Shown: positions 33,223 to 45,591 of the stretch, one piece after another | Numbering within the stretch: position 1 is the stretch's first letter | Layout of the letters: each line of letters starts with the position of its first letter | Assembly: GCA_947504705.1 (NCBI GenBank) | Contig: CANNIA010000024.1 | Location: 1-53,478 of the forward strand | Source: Paracoccaceae bacterium | GTDB lineage: Bacteria > Pseudomonadota > Alphaproteobacteria > Rhodobacterales > Rhodobacteraceae | Direction: 5' to 3' | Length of the DNA: 53,478 bases | Program-made: the position numbers and the translations under genes | Notes under the pieces: model-generated | Told to the model about the DNA's origin: nothing | The model's input: only the letters and a program-made list of their open reading frames with translations | Database searches by the model: none

Positions 33223-34167
33223 ATGTCGTCCCCAGGCGAAGACCGCCCCCCCTTCCGACTTGACCACTTCCTGGTGAACCTCGGCTTGCGCGGGCTGATC
33301 GGGCTTGCGCTCTGCCTGCCGTATCGGCTGCGGCTGGCCTTCATCGGATGGCTGATGCGCCGGGTGATCGGGCCAATGGCTGGCTATTCCGTTCGGGCGC
33401 GCGAAAACCTTGACTGGGTCTGGCCTGACCTGCCCATGGTCGAACGCGAGCGCATTGTCACCGAAGTGCTGGATAATTCGGGCCGCACCTTGATCGAGAA
33501 TTATTCCACGCGCGCCTTCCTGGCTCGGGCGGCCAGGATAGAACCGGAAGGACCGGGCTATGCGGTACTGCAGGCCGCGCGTGATGCCCGGCGCCCGGTG
33601 ATCCTGATCTCGGGCCATTTCGGCAATTACGAAGCAGCCCGGGCATCGCTTGTTGCCCGCGGCTTTTCGATTGGTGGGCTTTATCGCAACCTCTCGAACA
33701 GGTACTTCAACGCGCATTACGTCGGCACGATGCAGGCCTTCGGTGGGCCAGTCTTTCCGCAGGGCCGGGCCGGGACGGCTGGTTTTGTCCGACACTTGAA
33801 GGCCGGAGGGCAGTTGGTCCTTCTGTTCGATCAGGATGTGCCCGGGGCGCCGTCCCTGCCCTTTCTTGGCCATCCAGCCCGCACCGCGCCTTCGGCGGCC
33901 GAACTGGCCCTACGGCTCGATGCATTGCTGATCCCGTTCTACGCGACCCGCCAACCAGATGGTCTTGGGTTTCGGGTCGAACTTGAAGCCCCAGTGCCGC
34001 CCGGCACGGCTGAAGAGATGATGCTTGCCGTCACCCGCTCGCTGGAAGCGCGGGTCAAAGCGCATCCCGGTCAGTGGTTCTGGGTGCATCGCCGCTGGAA
34101 AGGCCAAGGCAACGGCCTCTGGTCACGCCGGGAAAAACGCCTGAAGCCGCCTTCGGATCAACCCTAA
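33223..34167 (+). CDS. LpxL/HtrB-like lipid A acyltransferase
   Basis: Membrane-associated acyltransferase of 314 aa. It has one N-terminal hydrophobic anchor (LRGLIGLALCLPYRLRLAFI), the catalytic SGHFGNYEAARA (H-x4-E) near residue 130 and the late signature FWVHRRWKGQG near 290. Such enzymes add a secondary acyl chain to lipid A at the inner-membrane inner face. The ATG at 33223 leaves 13 nt after the DMT stop. The 3' end overlaps the convergent DUF1223 gene by 4 nt. Confidence 0.87.
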   Translation: MSSPGEDRPPFRLDHFLVNLGLRGLIGLALCLPYRLRLAFIGWLMRRVIGPMAGYSVRARENLDWVWPDLPMVERERIVTEVLDNSGRTLIENYSTRAFLARAARIEPEGPGYAVLQAARDARRPVILISGHFGNYEAARASLVARGFSIGGLYRNLSNRYFNAHYVGTMQAFGGPVFPQGRAGTAGFVRHLKAGGQLVLLFDQDVPGAPSLPFLGHPARTAPSAAELALRLDALLIPFYATRQPDGLGFRVELEAPVPPGTAEEMMLAVTRSLEARVKAHPGQWFWVHRRWKGQGNGLWSRREKRLKPPSDQP

Positions 34168-34859
34168 TCGACCCGCGCCGCCGCCAGTATCAGGGCAGGC
34201 CCCTCGCTTTGGATGATCACTGCCCCCAGCAAATTGCCCTCATATGGGGCGGTCACTTCCAGCGGCATCGTGCCATCCCAATCGTCCAGCCGCTGCCAGG
34301 AGGTCACGATATTCGTATAGGTGATCGTTTTGCCCTCATTCTCGCCGCGCTCGATCGTCACCGTCTCTTCCGGCTCATAACGAACAAGCTGTACCCGCAC
34401 TGGCTCGGTAAGCGGAGGGTCGGCCACAGCCCGGATCACCAGCGTATTGCCCTCGCGCGTGACGACAAGCTGCACTGGCGTTACAGCATCAAGATGTTCG
34501 CGGAGCCGCTCGGCGGTTTCTTGCGGGGCAAAGCCCTCGATTCGGTCATGCCCGCTGACAATCAGCTGAGGCGTATAAATCGTCCGCGACCCCACCGCCT
34601 TGGCATAGGCGCGCTGGCGATCGGTAAACTTCGCTTGGGCGAAGCTGTCCGCCCAGCCGATGTAATCCCAATAATCCACATGCAAAGCCAAAGGCAGGAT
34701 CCTGGGATCCGAGGCCAACATAGCGATGAACTCATCCGCCGGGGGGCAGGACGAACAGCCCTGCGAAGTGTAAAGCTCGACCACCACGACCGGCTCGGCC
34801 TGCACGGCCCCCGGGGTTGCAAGCCAAAGCCCGCAAATGGCGCTGACGATATGTCGCAT
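34164..34859 (-). CDS. DUF1223 secreted thioredoxin-fold protein
   Basis: Protein of 231 aa. ATG 34859 begins a signal peptide (MRHIVSAICGLWLATPGAVQ, AEP). The mature N-terminus VVVVELYTSQGCSSCPPADE has a CxxC pair in a thioredoxin-like site. Further DUF1223 marks are LHVDYWDYIGWADSFA, YTPQLIVSG and a C-terminal beta domain. Likely periplasmic redox protein of unknown partner. No ccm or dsb gene is adjacent. Confidence 0.88.
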   Translation of the reverse strand: MRHIVSAICGLWLATPGAVQAEPVVVVELYTSQGCSSCPPADEFIAMLASDPRILPLALHVDYWDYIGWADSFAQAKFTDRQRAYAKAVGSRTIYTPQLIVSGHDRIEGFAPQETAERLREHLDAVTPVQLVVTREGNTLVIRAVADPPLTEPVRVQLVRYEPEETVTIERGENEGKTITYTNIVTSWQRLDDWDGTMPLEVTAPYEGNLLGAVIIQSEGPALILAAARVD

Positions 34860-34993
34860 CCTGGTATCCTGAACCCCTGTTCCCATTTCGTTATAGGGAT
34901 GGTGACACTCACATGCCAATCAAGGATTTGCGATGGGCCCGCGATCTGTCATGAAACGACCCAAACACGCCGCCCAAAGGGGCTGGATATTCG

Positions 34994-35012
34994 GCATACA
35001 ATTGCATACAAT
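34994..35012. promoter_or_regulatory. Tandem GCATACAAT repeat upstream of acnA
   Basis: gcatacaattgcatacaat: two copies of GCATACAAT at 10-bp period, about 35-50 nt before the acnA start. One-turn spacing suggests a protein site on one face of the helix; the inverse strand TTGTATGC resembles GntR-family half-sites. The binding factor is unknown. Confidence 0.4.
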
Positions 35013-35045
35013 GGCAACAACCGCCTGCCGTAAGGAGCCATAACA

Positions 35046-37733
<2,688 letters not shown>

Positions 37734-37761
37734 TATTCGAAACGGATTGTTTCCAAATGCA

Positions 37762-37784
37762 AAGGCCCGGCACGTCCGGGCCTT
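37762..37784 (+). terminator. Terminator of acnA
   Basis: Stem aaggcccgg / ccgggcctt (9 bp) with a 5-nt loop cacgt, starting 28 nt after the stop and followed by cagcatttct. No long T-run, but stem strength and position fit a terminator. Confidence 0.7.
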
Positions 37785-37846
37785 CAGCATTTCTCAAGGG
37801 TCCATGGCCAAGACTTGCTGCACACCCCAAGCCAGAAGGTCACCCC

Positions 37847-38011
37847 ATGGATCCCCGTTTCCCCAAGCTGCGCTCGCAGAGCGACATCGACGCTATGGTC
37901 GCATCCCAGACCAGAAACCCAATCCTGTCGCGCAACCCGATGCTGCGTGCCGCCTATTCCGCGCTGACTAACGTCCTGCCCGGCCGAAAACCACAGTCCC
38001 GTCACCCGTAG
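37847..38011 (+). CDS. Hypothetical 54-aa protein
   Basis: ATG 37847 with AGAAGG upstream. The product starts MDPRFPKLRSQSDIDAMVAS and ends in a basic proline-rich tail (PGRKPQSRHP). It has no signal peptide or membrane helix and no cysteine. It lies between the acnA terminator and a GGTGGGC dyad that abuts its stop codon. The start site and codon use support a gene; no function is recognised. Confidence 0.5.
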   Translation: MDPRFPKLRSQSDIDAMVASQTRNPILSRNPMLRAAYSALTNVLPGRKPQSRHP

Positions 38012-38055
38012 GGTGGGCCATCCTGCAGGCATTGGGCCTGCACGGTTGGCCCACC
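38012..38055. repeat. Nested palindrome, GGTGGGC family
   Basis: Outer arms ggtgggcca (38012-38020) and tggcccacc (38047-38055); inner arms tgcaggc (38024-38030) and gcctgca (38036-38042). The outer core equals that of the dyad after glnA (20061-20079). It may also serve as a bidirectional 3'-end structure between the 54-aa gene and ccmG. Confidence 0.6.
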
Positions 38056-38136
38056 TCCCTCATGTTAAAAAAGGGTAAACGACCACGCGCAAGCCGTTGA
38101 TATGGATTAAATTTCCAAAAACGCCCACCGTGGACA

Positions 38137-38679
38137 CTACTCCTGCCCAGCCAGCGCCTTCTCCAGCTCCGGCACGAACCGGGTCTCGTAATCGGTGCCC
38201 ACCAGCGGCCCCACGAACCTGAAAAGCACCGTCCCGTCGCCCGCGATGATGAAGGTCTCTGGTGGGGCCGTGACCCCCCAGTTGATCGCCCCCCGCATCG
38301 TCGGGTCCGACGCGACCCCGATGAACGGATTGCCCTCCTCAGTCAGGTAAGCCACCGCCTTTTCATCGTCATCGCGGATATTGACCCCCCCGACGCGCAC
38401 CCCCTTGGCCGCCATCTCTTTCAACACCGGATGCTCGGCCCGGCAAGGCGGGCACCAGGTCGCCCAGAAATTGACGACCGTCACCTTCCCGGTCCGAAGG
38501 TCGGCATCCGTCAGCGCCGGGATCCCGGCAATCGAGGTCGTCGGCAATGCCGGGGCAAGTTTCCCGACGAAGACCGACCGCAGCTCGCCCGGATTCTCTC
38601 GTTCCATGCCAAAGTAGAACAGCCCCGCCAACCCCAGAAACAGAACAGGAGGCAGCAGCATCACCCATCTAGCCATCAT
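38137..38679 (-). CDS. ccmG: Cytochrome c maturation thioredoxin CcmG/DsbE
   Basis: Membrane-anchored periplasmic thioredoxin of 180 aa. An N-terminal helix (MLLPPVLFLGLAGLFYFGME) is followed by the reducing site NFWATWCPPCRAEHP and the conserved GVTAPPETFIIAGDG loop. It reduces apocytochrome or CcmH disulfides before haem ligation. The ATG at 38679 follows GGGGAAG and overlaps the ccmD stop by 11 nt; a second ATG at 38676 is equivalent. Last gene of the ccmABCDG set here; ccmE, F and H are not in the window. Confidence 0.93.
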   Translation of the reverse strand: MMARWVMLLPPVLFLGLAGLFYFGMERENPGELRSVFVGKLAPALPTTSIAGIPALTDADLRTGKVTVVNFWATWCPPCRAEHPVLKEMAAKGVRVGGVNIRDDDEKAVAYLTEEGNPFIGVASDPTMRGAINWGVTAPPETFIIAGDGTVLFRFVGPLVGTDYETRFVPELEKALAGQE

Positions 38680-38827
38680 TCTTCCCCTGCCGAGCTTCAA
38701 CCTCGGCCAGCTCCCGCTTCATCCGTGCCGACTGCCACAGCGACAGCCCGACCAGCGCCGCCAGCAGTACTGCTGTCACCGCATAGGAACCCAGCACCGC
38801 GAAAGCGTATTTCCCCAGATCCGGCAT
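38669..38827 (-). CDS. ccmD: Haem exporter protein CcmD
   Basis: Single-pass membrane protein of 52 aa starting MPDLGKYAFAVLGSYAVTAV, with one helix (to about residue 31) and a charged cytoplasmic tail (RMKRELAEVEARQGK). This is the normal size and form of CcmD, which helps release holo-CcmE from CcmABC. Its ATG shares one base with the ccmC stop (TGATG). Confidence 0.92.
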   Translation of the reverse strand: MPDLGKYAFAVLGSYAVTAVLLAALVGLSLWQSARMKRELAEVEARQGKNDG

Positions 38828-39555
38828 CACGCCACCCTCTCCCGCGCCAGCAATGCCTTCAGCCGCCGGGCGCGAATCTCGGTCCGGGTGCGCAAGAGGA
38901 CCATGGTCAGAAACAACAGAACGAACCCCGCGATGCAGATTACCAAGGGGATCCAGAACACGTCCGACACGTTCTCTTTCTTGTCCAACGACAGCGACGC
39001 CCCCTGATGCAGCCCCTGATTCCAGAACAGCACCGCATAGCGCGACAAACCCGCGAAGACCGATCCGACCAGGCACAGGATCGAGGTCAGGTCCGCCGCC
39101 GTATCCGGGTCCTCGATCGCCGACCAAAGCGCCATGTAGCCAAAGTAAAACAGGGTCAGTATCAGGAACGAGGTTAGCCGGGGATCCCAGGCCCACCACG
39201 TCCCCCACATCGGCTGGCCCCACAGCGCCCCGGTCACCAAGGCGATCAGAGTGAAGGTCAGCCCAACCGGGGCCGCCGCCTTGGCCGCCAAAGCCGACAC
39301 ATGATGGCGGCGGACAATCCAGATCAGCGAGGTGACCAGCATCATCCCCCAAGCGTTGATCGCCATCATGGCAGCGGGCACGTGGATATAGATGATCTTG
39401 ACGGTCGAGCCCTGCTTGAAATCGTCAGGCGTGAAGAGGAAGCCCCAAGTCAAGCCCACGACAAGGCAGATCAAGGTCAGGCCCAGCACCCAGGGCAAGG
39501 CCCAGGCCGAGGTCTGCATGAATTTCTTCGGATTTGCATATTCCCAGATCGACAT
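38827..39555 (-). CDS. ccmC: Haem ABC transporter permease CcmC
   Basis: Membrane protein of 242 aa with six helices and the tryptophan-rich haem-handling motif WGTWWAWDPRLTS between conserved histidines (YIHVPAAMMAINAWG and RYAVLFWNQGLHQG). CcmC presents haem to CcmE in the periplasm. ATG 39555 (MSIWEYANPKKFMQTS) chosen; the TTG two codons earlier has no better site. It lies 54 nt after the ccmB stop. Confidence 0.95.
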   Translation of the reverse strand: MSIWEYANPKKFMQTSAWALPWVLGLTLICLVVGLTWGFLFTPDDFKQGSTVKIIYIHVPAAMMAINAWGMMLVTSLIWIVRRHHVSALAAKAAAPVGLTFTLIALVTGALWGQPMWGTWWAWDPRLTSFLILTLFYFGYMALWSAIEDPDTAADLTSILCLVGSVFAGLSRYAVLFWNQGLHQGASLSLDKKENVSDVFWIPLVICIAGFVLLFLTMVLLRTRTEIRARRLKALLARERVA

Positions 39556-39609
39556 GGGCAAGGCCTATCCTTTTCGCCGCCTGCGCTCAACACACCATCG
39601 CGCGAGAGA

Positions 39610-40266
39610 CTAGCGCAAATTGACGCGGATCGCCGCCGCCGCCGCGAACGGCAGGAGCGCGACCGCCCCCAAGCTGATCGCGGCCAATAGAGCAAGCGGT
39701 GTCGCCAGCGCCATTGCTTCAGAGCCCCGACGGATCACCTCGGCCCCGAAGATCAGCGTCGGCACGTAAAGCGGCAGGACCAGAAGGCTGAGCAGAAGCC
39801 CGCCCCGTCGCAGGCCCACTGTCAGCGCAGCACCAAAGGCTCCGATGACCGACAGCGCTGGGGTGCCCAGCAGCAGACTAACAACCAGCCACACATAGCC
39901 CGCCTGCGGCAGGTTCAGAAACAGGGCCAAAATCGGCGCAACCAAAGTCAGTGGCAGACCCGTCACCAGCCAATGCGCCAGCGCCTTTGCGACCACCACC
40001 GCCTCCAGCGGAATGGGGGCCGTGGCCAGAAGGTCCAGTGAGCCATCCTCATGATCCAGCGCAAACAGCCGGTCGAGCGAAAGAAGGCAGGACAAAAGCG
40101 CCCCAACCCAAAGGATCCCCGGCGCGATCCGCGCCAGAACCCCACCTTCCGGACCGACACCCAGTGGCACCAGCACCGCCAACAGGAAGAAGAAAGCGAG
40201 CCCCAGGCCAAACCCGCCCCCAGCCCGCATGGCCAGACGAAGGTCGCGGATCAATAGCGTCTTCAT
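39610..40266 (-). CDS. ccmB: Haem exporter protein CcmB
   Basis: Six-helix permease of 218 aa pairing with the CcmA ATPase. Starts MKTLLIRDLRLAMRAGGGFG behind GGGGGGCAAGGG. Family marks are DHEDGSLDLLATAPIPLEAV and the hydrophobic run SLLVLPLYVPTLIFGAEV. The longer open frame upstream covers the 91-nt ccmA-ccmB gap and is not used. Confidence 0.94.
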   Translation of the reverse strand: MKTLLIRDLRLAMRAGGGFGLGLAFFFLLAVLVPLGVGPEGGVLARIAPGILWVGALLSCLLSLDRLFALDHEDGSLDLLATAPIPLEAVVVAKALAHWLVTGLPLTLVAPILALFLNLPQAGYVWLVVSLLLGTPALSVIGAFGAALTVGLRRGGLLLSLLVLPLYVPTLIFGAEVIRRGSEAMALATPLALLAAISLGAVALLPFAAAAAIRVNLR

Positions 40267-40357
40267 CCCTTGCCCCCCAACTTCTTCCGGGCCCGCAGCT
40301 TCCTCTTGGCCAGATACTCCCGCCGGAGGCATCCGCCGGCACCGCCTGAGATCGGCG

Positions 40358-40975
40358 TCATGCGAAGGCCTCGTCGAAACCGTCACGCGCTATCAACCTT
40401 GCGCGGTGCGGCTCAAGGTCTAGAACTTCGGCTTCGGGCAGGCCAAGGTCAACATGGGTGGCAATCATGGCCAAGCCGCCATCCGCAAGGTGCTGCCGAA
40501 CCACACCGGCAAAAAGTGCGACTGAAGCCACATCCAGACTGACGGTCGGCTCATCCAAAAGCCAGACCGGCCGCCCGGTGACCAAAAGCCGGGCAAGGCC
40601 AAGGCGGCGCTTTTGACCGGCCGAAAGCTCGCCCGCGCGGCGGTGAGCCAGGGCCTCCAAATCCAGCGATTGCAAGGCCAAGTCCATCCCCGGACCACCA
40701 TAGATCTCGGCCCAGAAACGCAGGTTTTCGGCCACGGTCAAAGTGGATTTCAACCCGTCGACATGAGCGGCATAGGCGACGCTGTCGGCGGGCAGGTCAT
40801 ATGACCCGGCTGCCGGAGGCTGCAATCCGGCAAGGGTGCGCAGAAGCGTTGTCTTGCCCGAGCCGTTTGGCCCGCGCAATATCAGCGCCCGCCCCGGCGA
40901 CAGGGAAAGGGTCAGGCCCTGCAGGACCGTGACCCCCCCGCGTGCTACAGCCAGATTGTTCAGCACCAGTTGCAT
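40358..40975 (-). CDS. ccmA: Haem exporter ATP-binding protein CcmA
   Basis: ABC ATPase of 205 aa: Walker [17 protein letters not shown], signature [15 protein letters not shown], Walker [14 protein letters not shown] and switch His in ATHVDLGL. Provides energy for release of haem-CcmE from CcmC. ATG 40975 preferred over TTG 40981. First gene of the ccmABCDG operon in this window; its promoter should lie in the 108 nt before the aminotransferase stop or further up. Confidence 0.94.
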   Translation of the reverse strand: MQLVLNNLAVARGGVTVLQGLTLSLSPGRALILRGPNGSGKTTLLRTLAGLQPPAAGSYDLPADSVAYAAHVDGLKSTLTVAENLRFWAEIYGGPGMDLALQSLDLEALAHRRAGELSAGQKRRLGLARLLVTGRPVWLLDEPTVSLDVASVALFAGVVRQHLADGGLAMIATHVDLGLPEAEVLDLEPHRARLIARDGFDEAFA

Positions 40976-41083
40976 GACCAAGGCCTAACCGATCCGGGCG
41001 GGCAGGTCCACCGGACCCGCCCATGCCTTGACCGCACCGGGGGGTGCGGGGCCAAATTTCTTACTTAAGGATTATGACCCGTC

Positions 41084-42208
41084 CTATAGCACCGCGTCGA
41101 CCGACCGCTTCAGGCGCGCGACGGTTGCTTCGACATCCTTCAGTTTGTCCAGCCCGAACAGGCCCAGCCGGAAGGTGCGGAACTCTGGCCCCTCGCCAAC
41201 CTGCAGCGGCACACCGGCCGCGATCTGCACGCCCTCGGCCCGGAACTTGGACCCGTTCTGGACATCGGGATCGGTGGTGTAGCTGACCACAACGCCGGGA
41301 GCCTGAAAGCCTTCGGCTGCGACCGAGGGCACGCCTTTGGCCGCCAACATCGCGCGAACCGCCCGCCCCAGCGCCCATTGTGCGGCCTTGGCTGCCTCGA
41401 AGCCCATCGCCTTCGTCTCGGCCATGGCATCGCGGAAGCCGACCAGTGCGTCGGTCGGCATCGTGGCGTGATAGGCATGGCCACCCTTTTCATAGGCCTC
41501 CATAATCGCGCGCCATTTCTTCAGGTCCATCGCGAAGGAGTTCGAGGTGGTCTCGGCCAGCCGCGCCTCAGCCGCCGGCGACATCACCACGATCCCGGCT
41601 GAGGGAGAGGCGGACCAGCCCTTTTGCGGGGCAGAAATCAGCACATCAACCCCGGTCGCAGCCATGTCGACCCAGATGCAGCCAGAGGCGATGCAGTCCA
41701 GCACCATCAAAGCGCCGACCTCGTGCGCGACGGCGGCGAGCTTGGTCACATAGTCATCGGGCAGAATGATGCCGGACGAGGTTTCGACATGCGGCGCGAA
41801 GACTGCATCGGGGCGGAGTTCGCGGATCTTGGCGACCACCTCGTCAATCGGCGGCGGGGCATAGGGCGAGCGGGCGTCGTTGCCCGATTGCCGCGCCATC
41901 ACCACATGGGTTTCCGCCGCAAAGCCGCCCATGTCGAAAATCTGGGTCCAGCGGTAGCTGAACCAGCCGTTGCGCACGATCAGCGCGCGGCCACGCCCGA
42001 ACTGGCGGGCCACCGCCTCCATCGCATAGGTCCCGCCACCGGGGACCAAAGCGACGGCCGAGCCGTTGTAGACTTCGTTCAAAATTGACGAGATGTCGCG
42101 CATAACCCCCTGGAACCGGGCAGACATATGGTTCAGGCTACGGTCGGTGAAGACGACCGAGAATTCTTCCAGCCCCTCGGGGTCGATATGTCTGTGCAAT
42201 CCGGGCAT
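41084..42208 (-). CDS. Class V PLP aminotransferase
   Basis: PLP enzyme of 374 aa of the alanine/serine-glyoxylate aminotransferase group. Cofactor-binding marks: LVPGGGTYAMEAVARQFGRG, the Asp in ALMVLDCIASGCIWVDM, and the Schiff-base lysine in ISAPQKGWSASPSAGIV. The C-terminal part holds YHATMPTDALVGFRD and FRTFRLGLFGLDKLKDV. It does not look like BhcA of the beta-hydroxyaspartate pathway. Start ATG 42208 is 2 nt past the enolase-superfamily stop, with AAGGA upstream inside that gene, so the two are translated together. Confidence 0.87.
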   Translation of the reverse strand: MPGLHRHIDPEGLEEFSVVFTDRSLNHMSARFQGVMRDISSILNEVYNGSAVALVPGGGTYAMEAVARQFGRGRALIVRNGWFSYRWTQIFDMGGFAAETHVVMARQSGNDARSPYAPPPIDEVVAKIRELRPDAVFAPHVETSSGIILPDDYVTKLAAVAHEVGALMVLDCIASGCIWVDMAATGVDVLISAPQKGWSASPSAGIVVMSPAAEARLAETTSNSFAMDLKKWRAIMEAYEKGGHAYHATMPTDALVGFRDAMAETKAMGFEAAKAAQWALGRAVRAMLAAKGVPSVAAEGFQAPGVVVSYTTDPDVQNGSKFRAEGVQIAAGVPLQVGEGPEFRTFRLGLFGLDKLKDVEATVARLKRSVDAVL

Positions 42209-42210
42209 CT

Positions 42211-43314
42211 TCAGGTCCTTTCAGAGATTTTGTGGCGGGCACGGGCCAGCCAGTCGGGATTGATCTCGACACCCCAGCCGGGGGCATCGGTTACTGTGGC
42301 ATGGCCGCCGTCGATCCGGTAGGGATCATTCAGGAACAGGCCGTCCTGCCAGGGGTAGTAGTCCAGGCCTTCGATGTTGAACTCCAGATACTTGCCGGGG
42401 TTCGGGATCGCGCGCAGAAGGTGCATTGTGCACATTGTGACAAGGCCCTGGTTCGCGGCGTGGGGTGTGATTGGCAGGCCAGCTTTCTCGCCCATCCGGC
42501 AGACTTCCAGCGTGCGATAAATGCCGCCCAAGTACATGATATCGGGCTGCAAAATGTCGACGGCCTTGTGTTCGATGGCCAGCTGCCATGCGGTCAGCTC
42601 ACAATCCTGCTCACCGCCTGCGACGTCGATAGAAAGGGCCGCGCGGACCTGCGCCGTCTGGTCAACCTCCCAATAGGGGCACGGTTCTTCGAAATGTCCG
42701 ATGCCGCTGTCTTCCAGCATACGACCGACAGCGATGGCTTTAGCTGGGGAATAGCAGGAATTTCCATCAACCAGCTTGTCGATCCCGTCGCCAAGCGCTT
42801 TTGCGACAACGGGAATAACGGCTTCGGTCCGCCCCGGCCATTCATCCTGATCGCGGCCGACTTCCGCCCCCACACGCCACTTGAAGGCGTCAAAGCCGAA
42901 GTCATCCCGCAGCTTCACAAAGCGTGCGGCTTCGTCCTGGGGAGTGATGTCCCGCTTCATGCTGCTGGCATAGGCGCGGATCTTGCCGGGGCTGCCGCCC
43001 AGAAGCGATACCACCGGCTTGCCCGCGAACTTGCCTTTCAGGTCCCAGACTGCGGTATCCAAGCCCGCTTGCGCCCGACGCAGGTAGCTGCCGGGGAACT
43101 TGTGCTCGCGCTCGAAATTGCGGCGCAGGGTGTCTTCAAGGTCGGCGACCTGCGTTCCAAGCGCATGCGGGGCGACCTGACGGTGAAAGACATCGGCGGT
43201 GAAATCCGCGTAGTAGGTCGAGGTCTGGCCCCAGCCCACATCGCCGGTATCCGCCGTGACCTTTACAAAGCAGACAAAAGCGTTGTCGAAGGTTTCCAGT
43301 TTCGCGATCTTCAT
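42211..43314 (-). CDS. Enolase-superfamily (mandelate racemase-like) enzyme
   Basis: TIM-barrel enzyme of 367 aa. Metal ligands are visible as LVDGNSCYSP (Asp), HFEEPCPYWEV (Glu) and VAGGEQDCE (Glu). Catalytic candidates are the lysine of FDAFKWRVG on strand 2 and the His of ITPHAANQGL with Asp of DILQPDIMYLGG, the mandelate racemase type His-Asp pair. The reaction should start by proton abstraction next to a carboxylate (dehydration or epimerisation). Substrate is unknown; the coupled aminotransferase suggests a hydroxy- or amino-acid pathway yielding a keto acid. Confidence 0.87.
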   Translation of the reverse strand: MKIAKLETFDNAFVCFVKVTADTGDVGWGQTSTYYADFTADVFHRQVAPHALGTQVADLEDTLRRNFEREHKFPGSYLRRAQAGLDTAVWDLKGKFAGKPVVSLLGGSPGKIRAYASSMKRDITPQDEAARFVKLRDDFGFDAFKWRVGAEVGRDQDEWPGRTEAVIPVVAKALGDGIDKLVDGNSCYSPAKAIAVGRMLEDSGIGHFEEPCPYWEVDQTAQVRAALSIDVAGGEQDCELTAWQLAIEHKAVDILQPDIMYLGGIYRTLEVCRMGEKAGLPITPHAANQGLVTMCTMHLLRAIPNPGKYLEFNIEGLDYYPWQDGLFLNDPYRIDGGHATVTDAPGWGVEINPDWLARARHKISERT

Positions 43315-43413
43315 CGGCTTTCTCCCTGCAGCTCATCGGCCCTGACGGGCCTTTTCGCTGGACGCAGCGAAGATAGCCGTCAGGCTTGATGAGCGGACCC
43401 TATCTGCACCGAA

Positions 43414-43896
43414 TCAGTCTTTCATGACCGAAACCGGCACTCCGATGGGTCCGGGGCGACGCTCTTCGGTCAAAAGCACGTTCGCCTCGACGTTCCCCAC
43501 CCCCGGCAGCGTCATGATCCGGCGGCGCAGGACGCGTTCGAAATCGGCGATGTCGCGGGCCACGACCCGCAGGCGATAGTCGAAAAGGCCCAGCACATGC
43601 TGCACCACCTGCACCTCGGGGATCGCCTGAACTGCGCGCTCAAAATCCTCAAGGCTGACGCGGCCCTTGGTCGCCAGCTTCACGCCCAGAAAGACCGTGA
43701 CGCCAAAGCCAAGCTTTTCCCGGTCGACATCGACCCGGAGGCCGCCCAGCACCCCGGCCTCCTCCAGCCGCTTCACCCGGCGCCAGGCCGCAGGTTGCGA
43801 CAGACCCAGTCGGCGGCCCAGTTCACCCGCCGACAGAGTTCCCTCCGCAGACAGCGCCTGCAGGATCGCGCGGTCGGTATCGTCAAGATCAATCAC
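43414..43896 (-). CDS. Lrp/AsnC-family regulator (second of a pair)
   Basis: Regulator of 160 aa: N-terminal helix-turn-helix (about 15-50; LGRRLGLSQPAAWRRVKRLE) and C-terminal RAM ligand domain (about 70-150; VQHVLGLFDYRLRVVARDIA). Its ATG overlaps the stop of the upstream Lrp gene by 4 nt, so the pair is coupled and may form a heteromer. It lies 99 nt before the enolase-superfamily gene and may control it. Confidence 0.92.
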   Translation of the reverse strand: MIDLDDTDRAILQALSAEGTLSAGELGRRLGLSQPAAWRRVKRLEEAGVLGGLRVDVDREKLGFGVTVFLGVKLATKGRVSLEDFERAVQAIPEVQVVQHVLGLFDYRLRVVARDIADFERVLRRRIMTLPGVGNVEANVLLTEERRPGPIGVPVSVMKD

Positions 43897-44351
43897 AGCG
43901 GAAGCCCCCCAGCTTCCTTGATGGTGGCCACCAGCATCAGCGCCTCGACCTCGGCGATATGGGGCAGCGTCAGGATCTGGTCGCGGTAGATCCGGGTCCA
44001 GTGGCCCATGTCGCGGGCGATGGCATTCAAGCGCACGTCCACCCGACCAAGGAAGGTTTCGATGGAGGTCACCTCGGGCACCTCACGGGCCGCCCCAATG
44101 AATTCGTCAAAGGCGCGGGGGTTGGTCTTGTCGAGGGTAAAGCGAAGCGAGACCTCGACGGCATATCCCAAGGCCCGCCAGTCGATCACCGCCGTTTCGG
44201 CCCGGATCACCCCGCCCTCCCGCAACCGGTCGAGCCTGCGCCAGAGAGTGGCGGGCGTCACTCCGGCCCGGTCTGCCAGAACCACGCGATCCAACCCCGG
44301 CTCGGCCAGCCAGTGCCGCAGGATCCGGCGGTCGGTGTCGTCGATCTGCAT
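43893..44351 (-). CDS. Lrp/AsnC-family regulator (first of a pair)
   Basis: Regulator of 152 aa starting MQIDDTDRRILRHWLAEPGL, with helix-turn-helix VVLADRAGVTPATLWRRLDR and a RAM domain TSIETFLGRVDVRLNAIARD. Divergent from ilvC with a 128-nt AT-rich gap, so both its own gene and ilvC are plausible targets. Overlapping tandem Lrp genes are typical of heteromeric amino-acid sensors such as those beside metabolic operons. Confidence 0.92.
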   Translation of the reverse strand: MQIDDTDRRILRHWLAEPGLDRVVLADRAGVTPATLWRRLDRLREGGVIRAETAVIDWRALGYAVEVSLRFTLDKTNPRAFDEFIGAAREVPEVTSIETFLGRVDVRLNAIARDMGHWTRIYRDQILTLPHIAEVEALMLVATIKEAGGLPL

Positions 44352-45502
<1,151 letters not shown>

Positions 45503-45525
45503 CCTGCCGCTACAGGAACTGGAAT

Positions 45526-45552
45526 GGGCGCCTTCTGGCGCCCTTTTCTTTT
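45526..45552 (+). terminator. Rho-independent terminator of ilvC
   Basis: Stem gggcgcc / ggcgccc with loop ttct (45526-45543), followed by ttttctttt. It starts 24 nt after the stop and faces the end of the histidine kinase gene. Confidence 0.88.
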
Positions 45553-45591
45553 GATCGGGCGATGGGATCGGTAAGCGCTTCCTTGCGGCGG

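Noticed and set aside
41084-42208. BhcA of the beta-hydroxyaspartate pathway
   Set aside because: Sequence blocks recalled from BhcA are absent and no bhcB, bhcC or bhcD neighbours are present.
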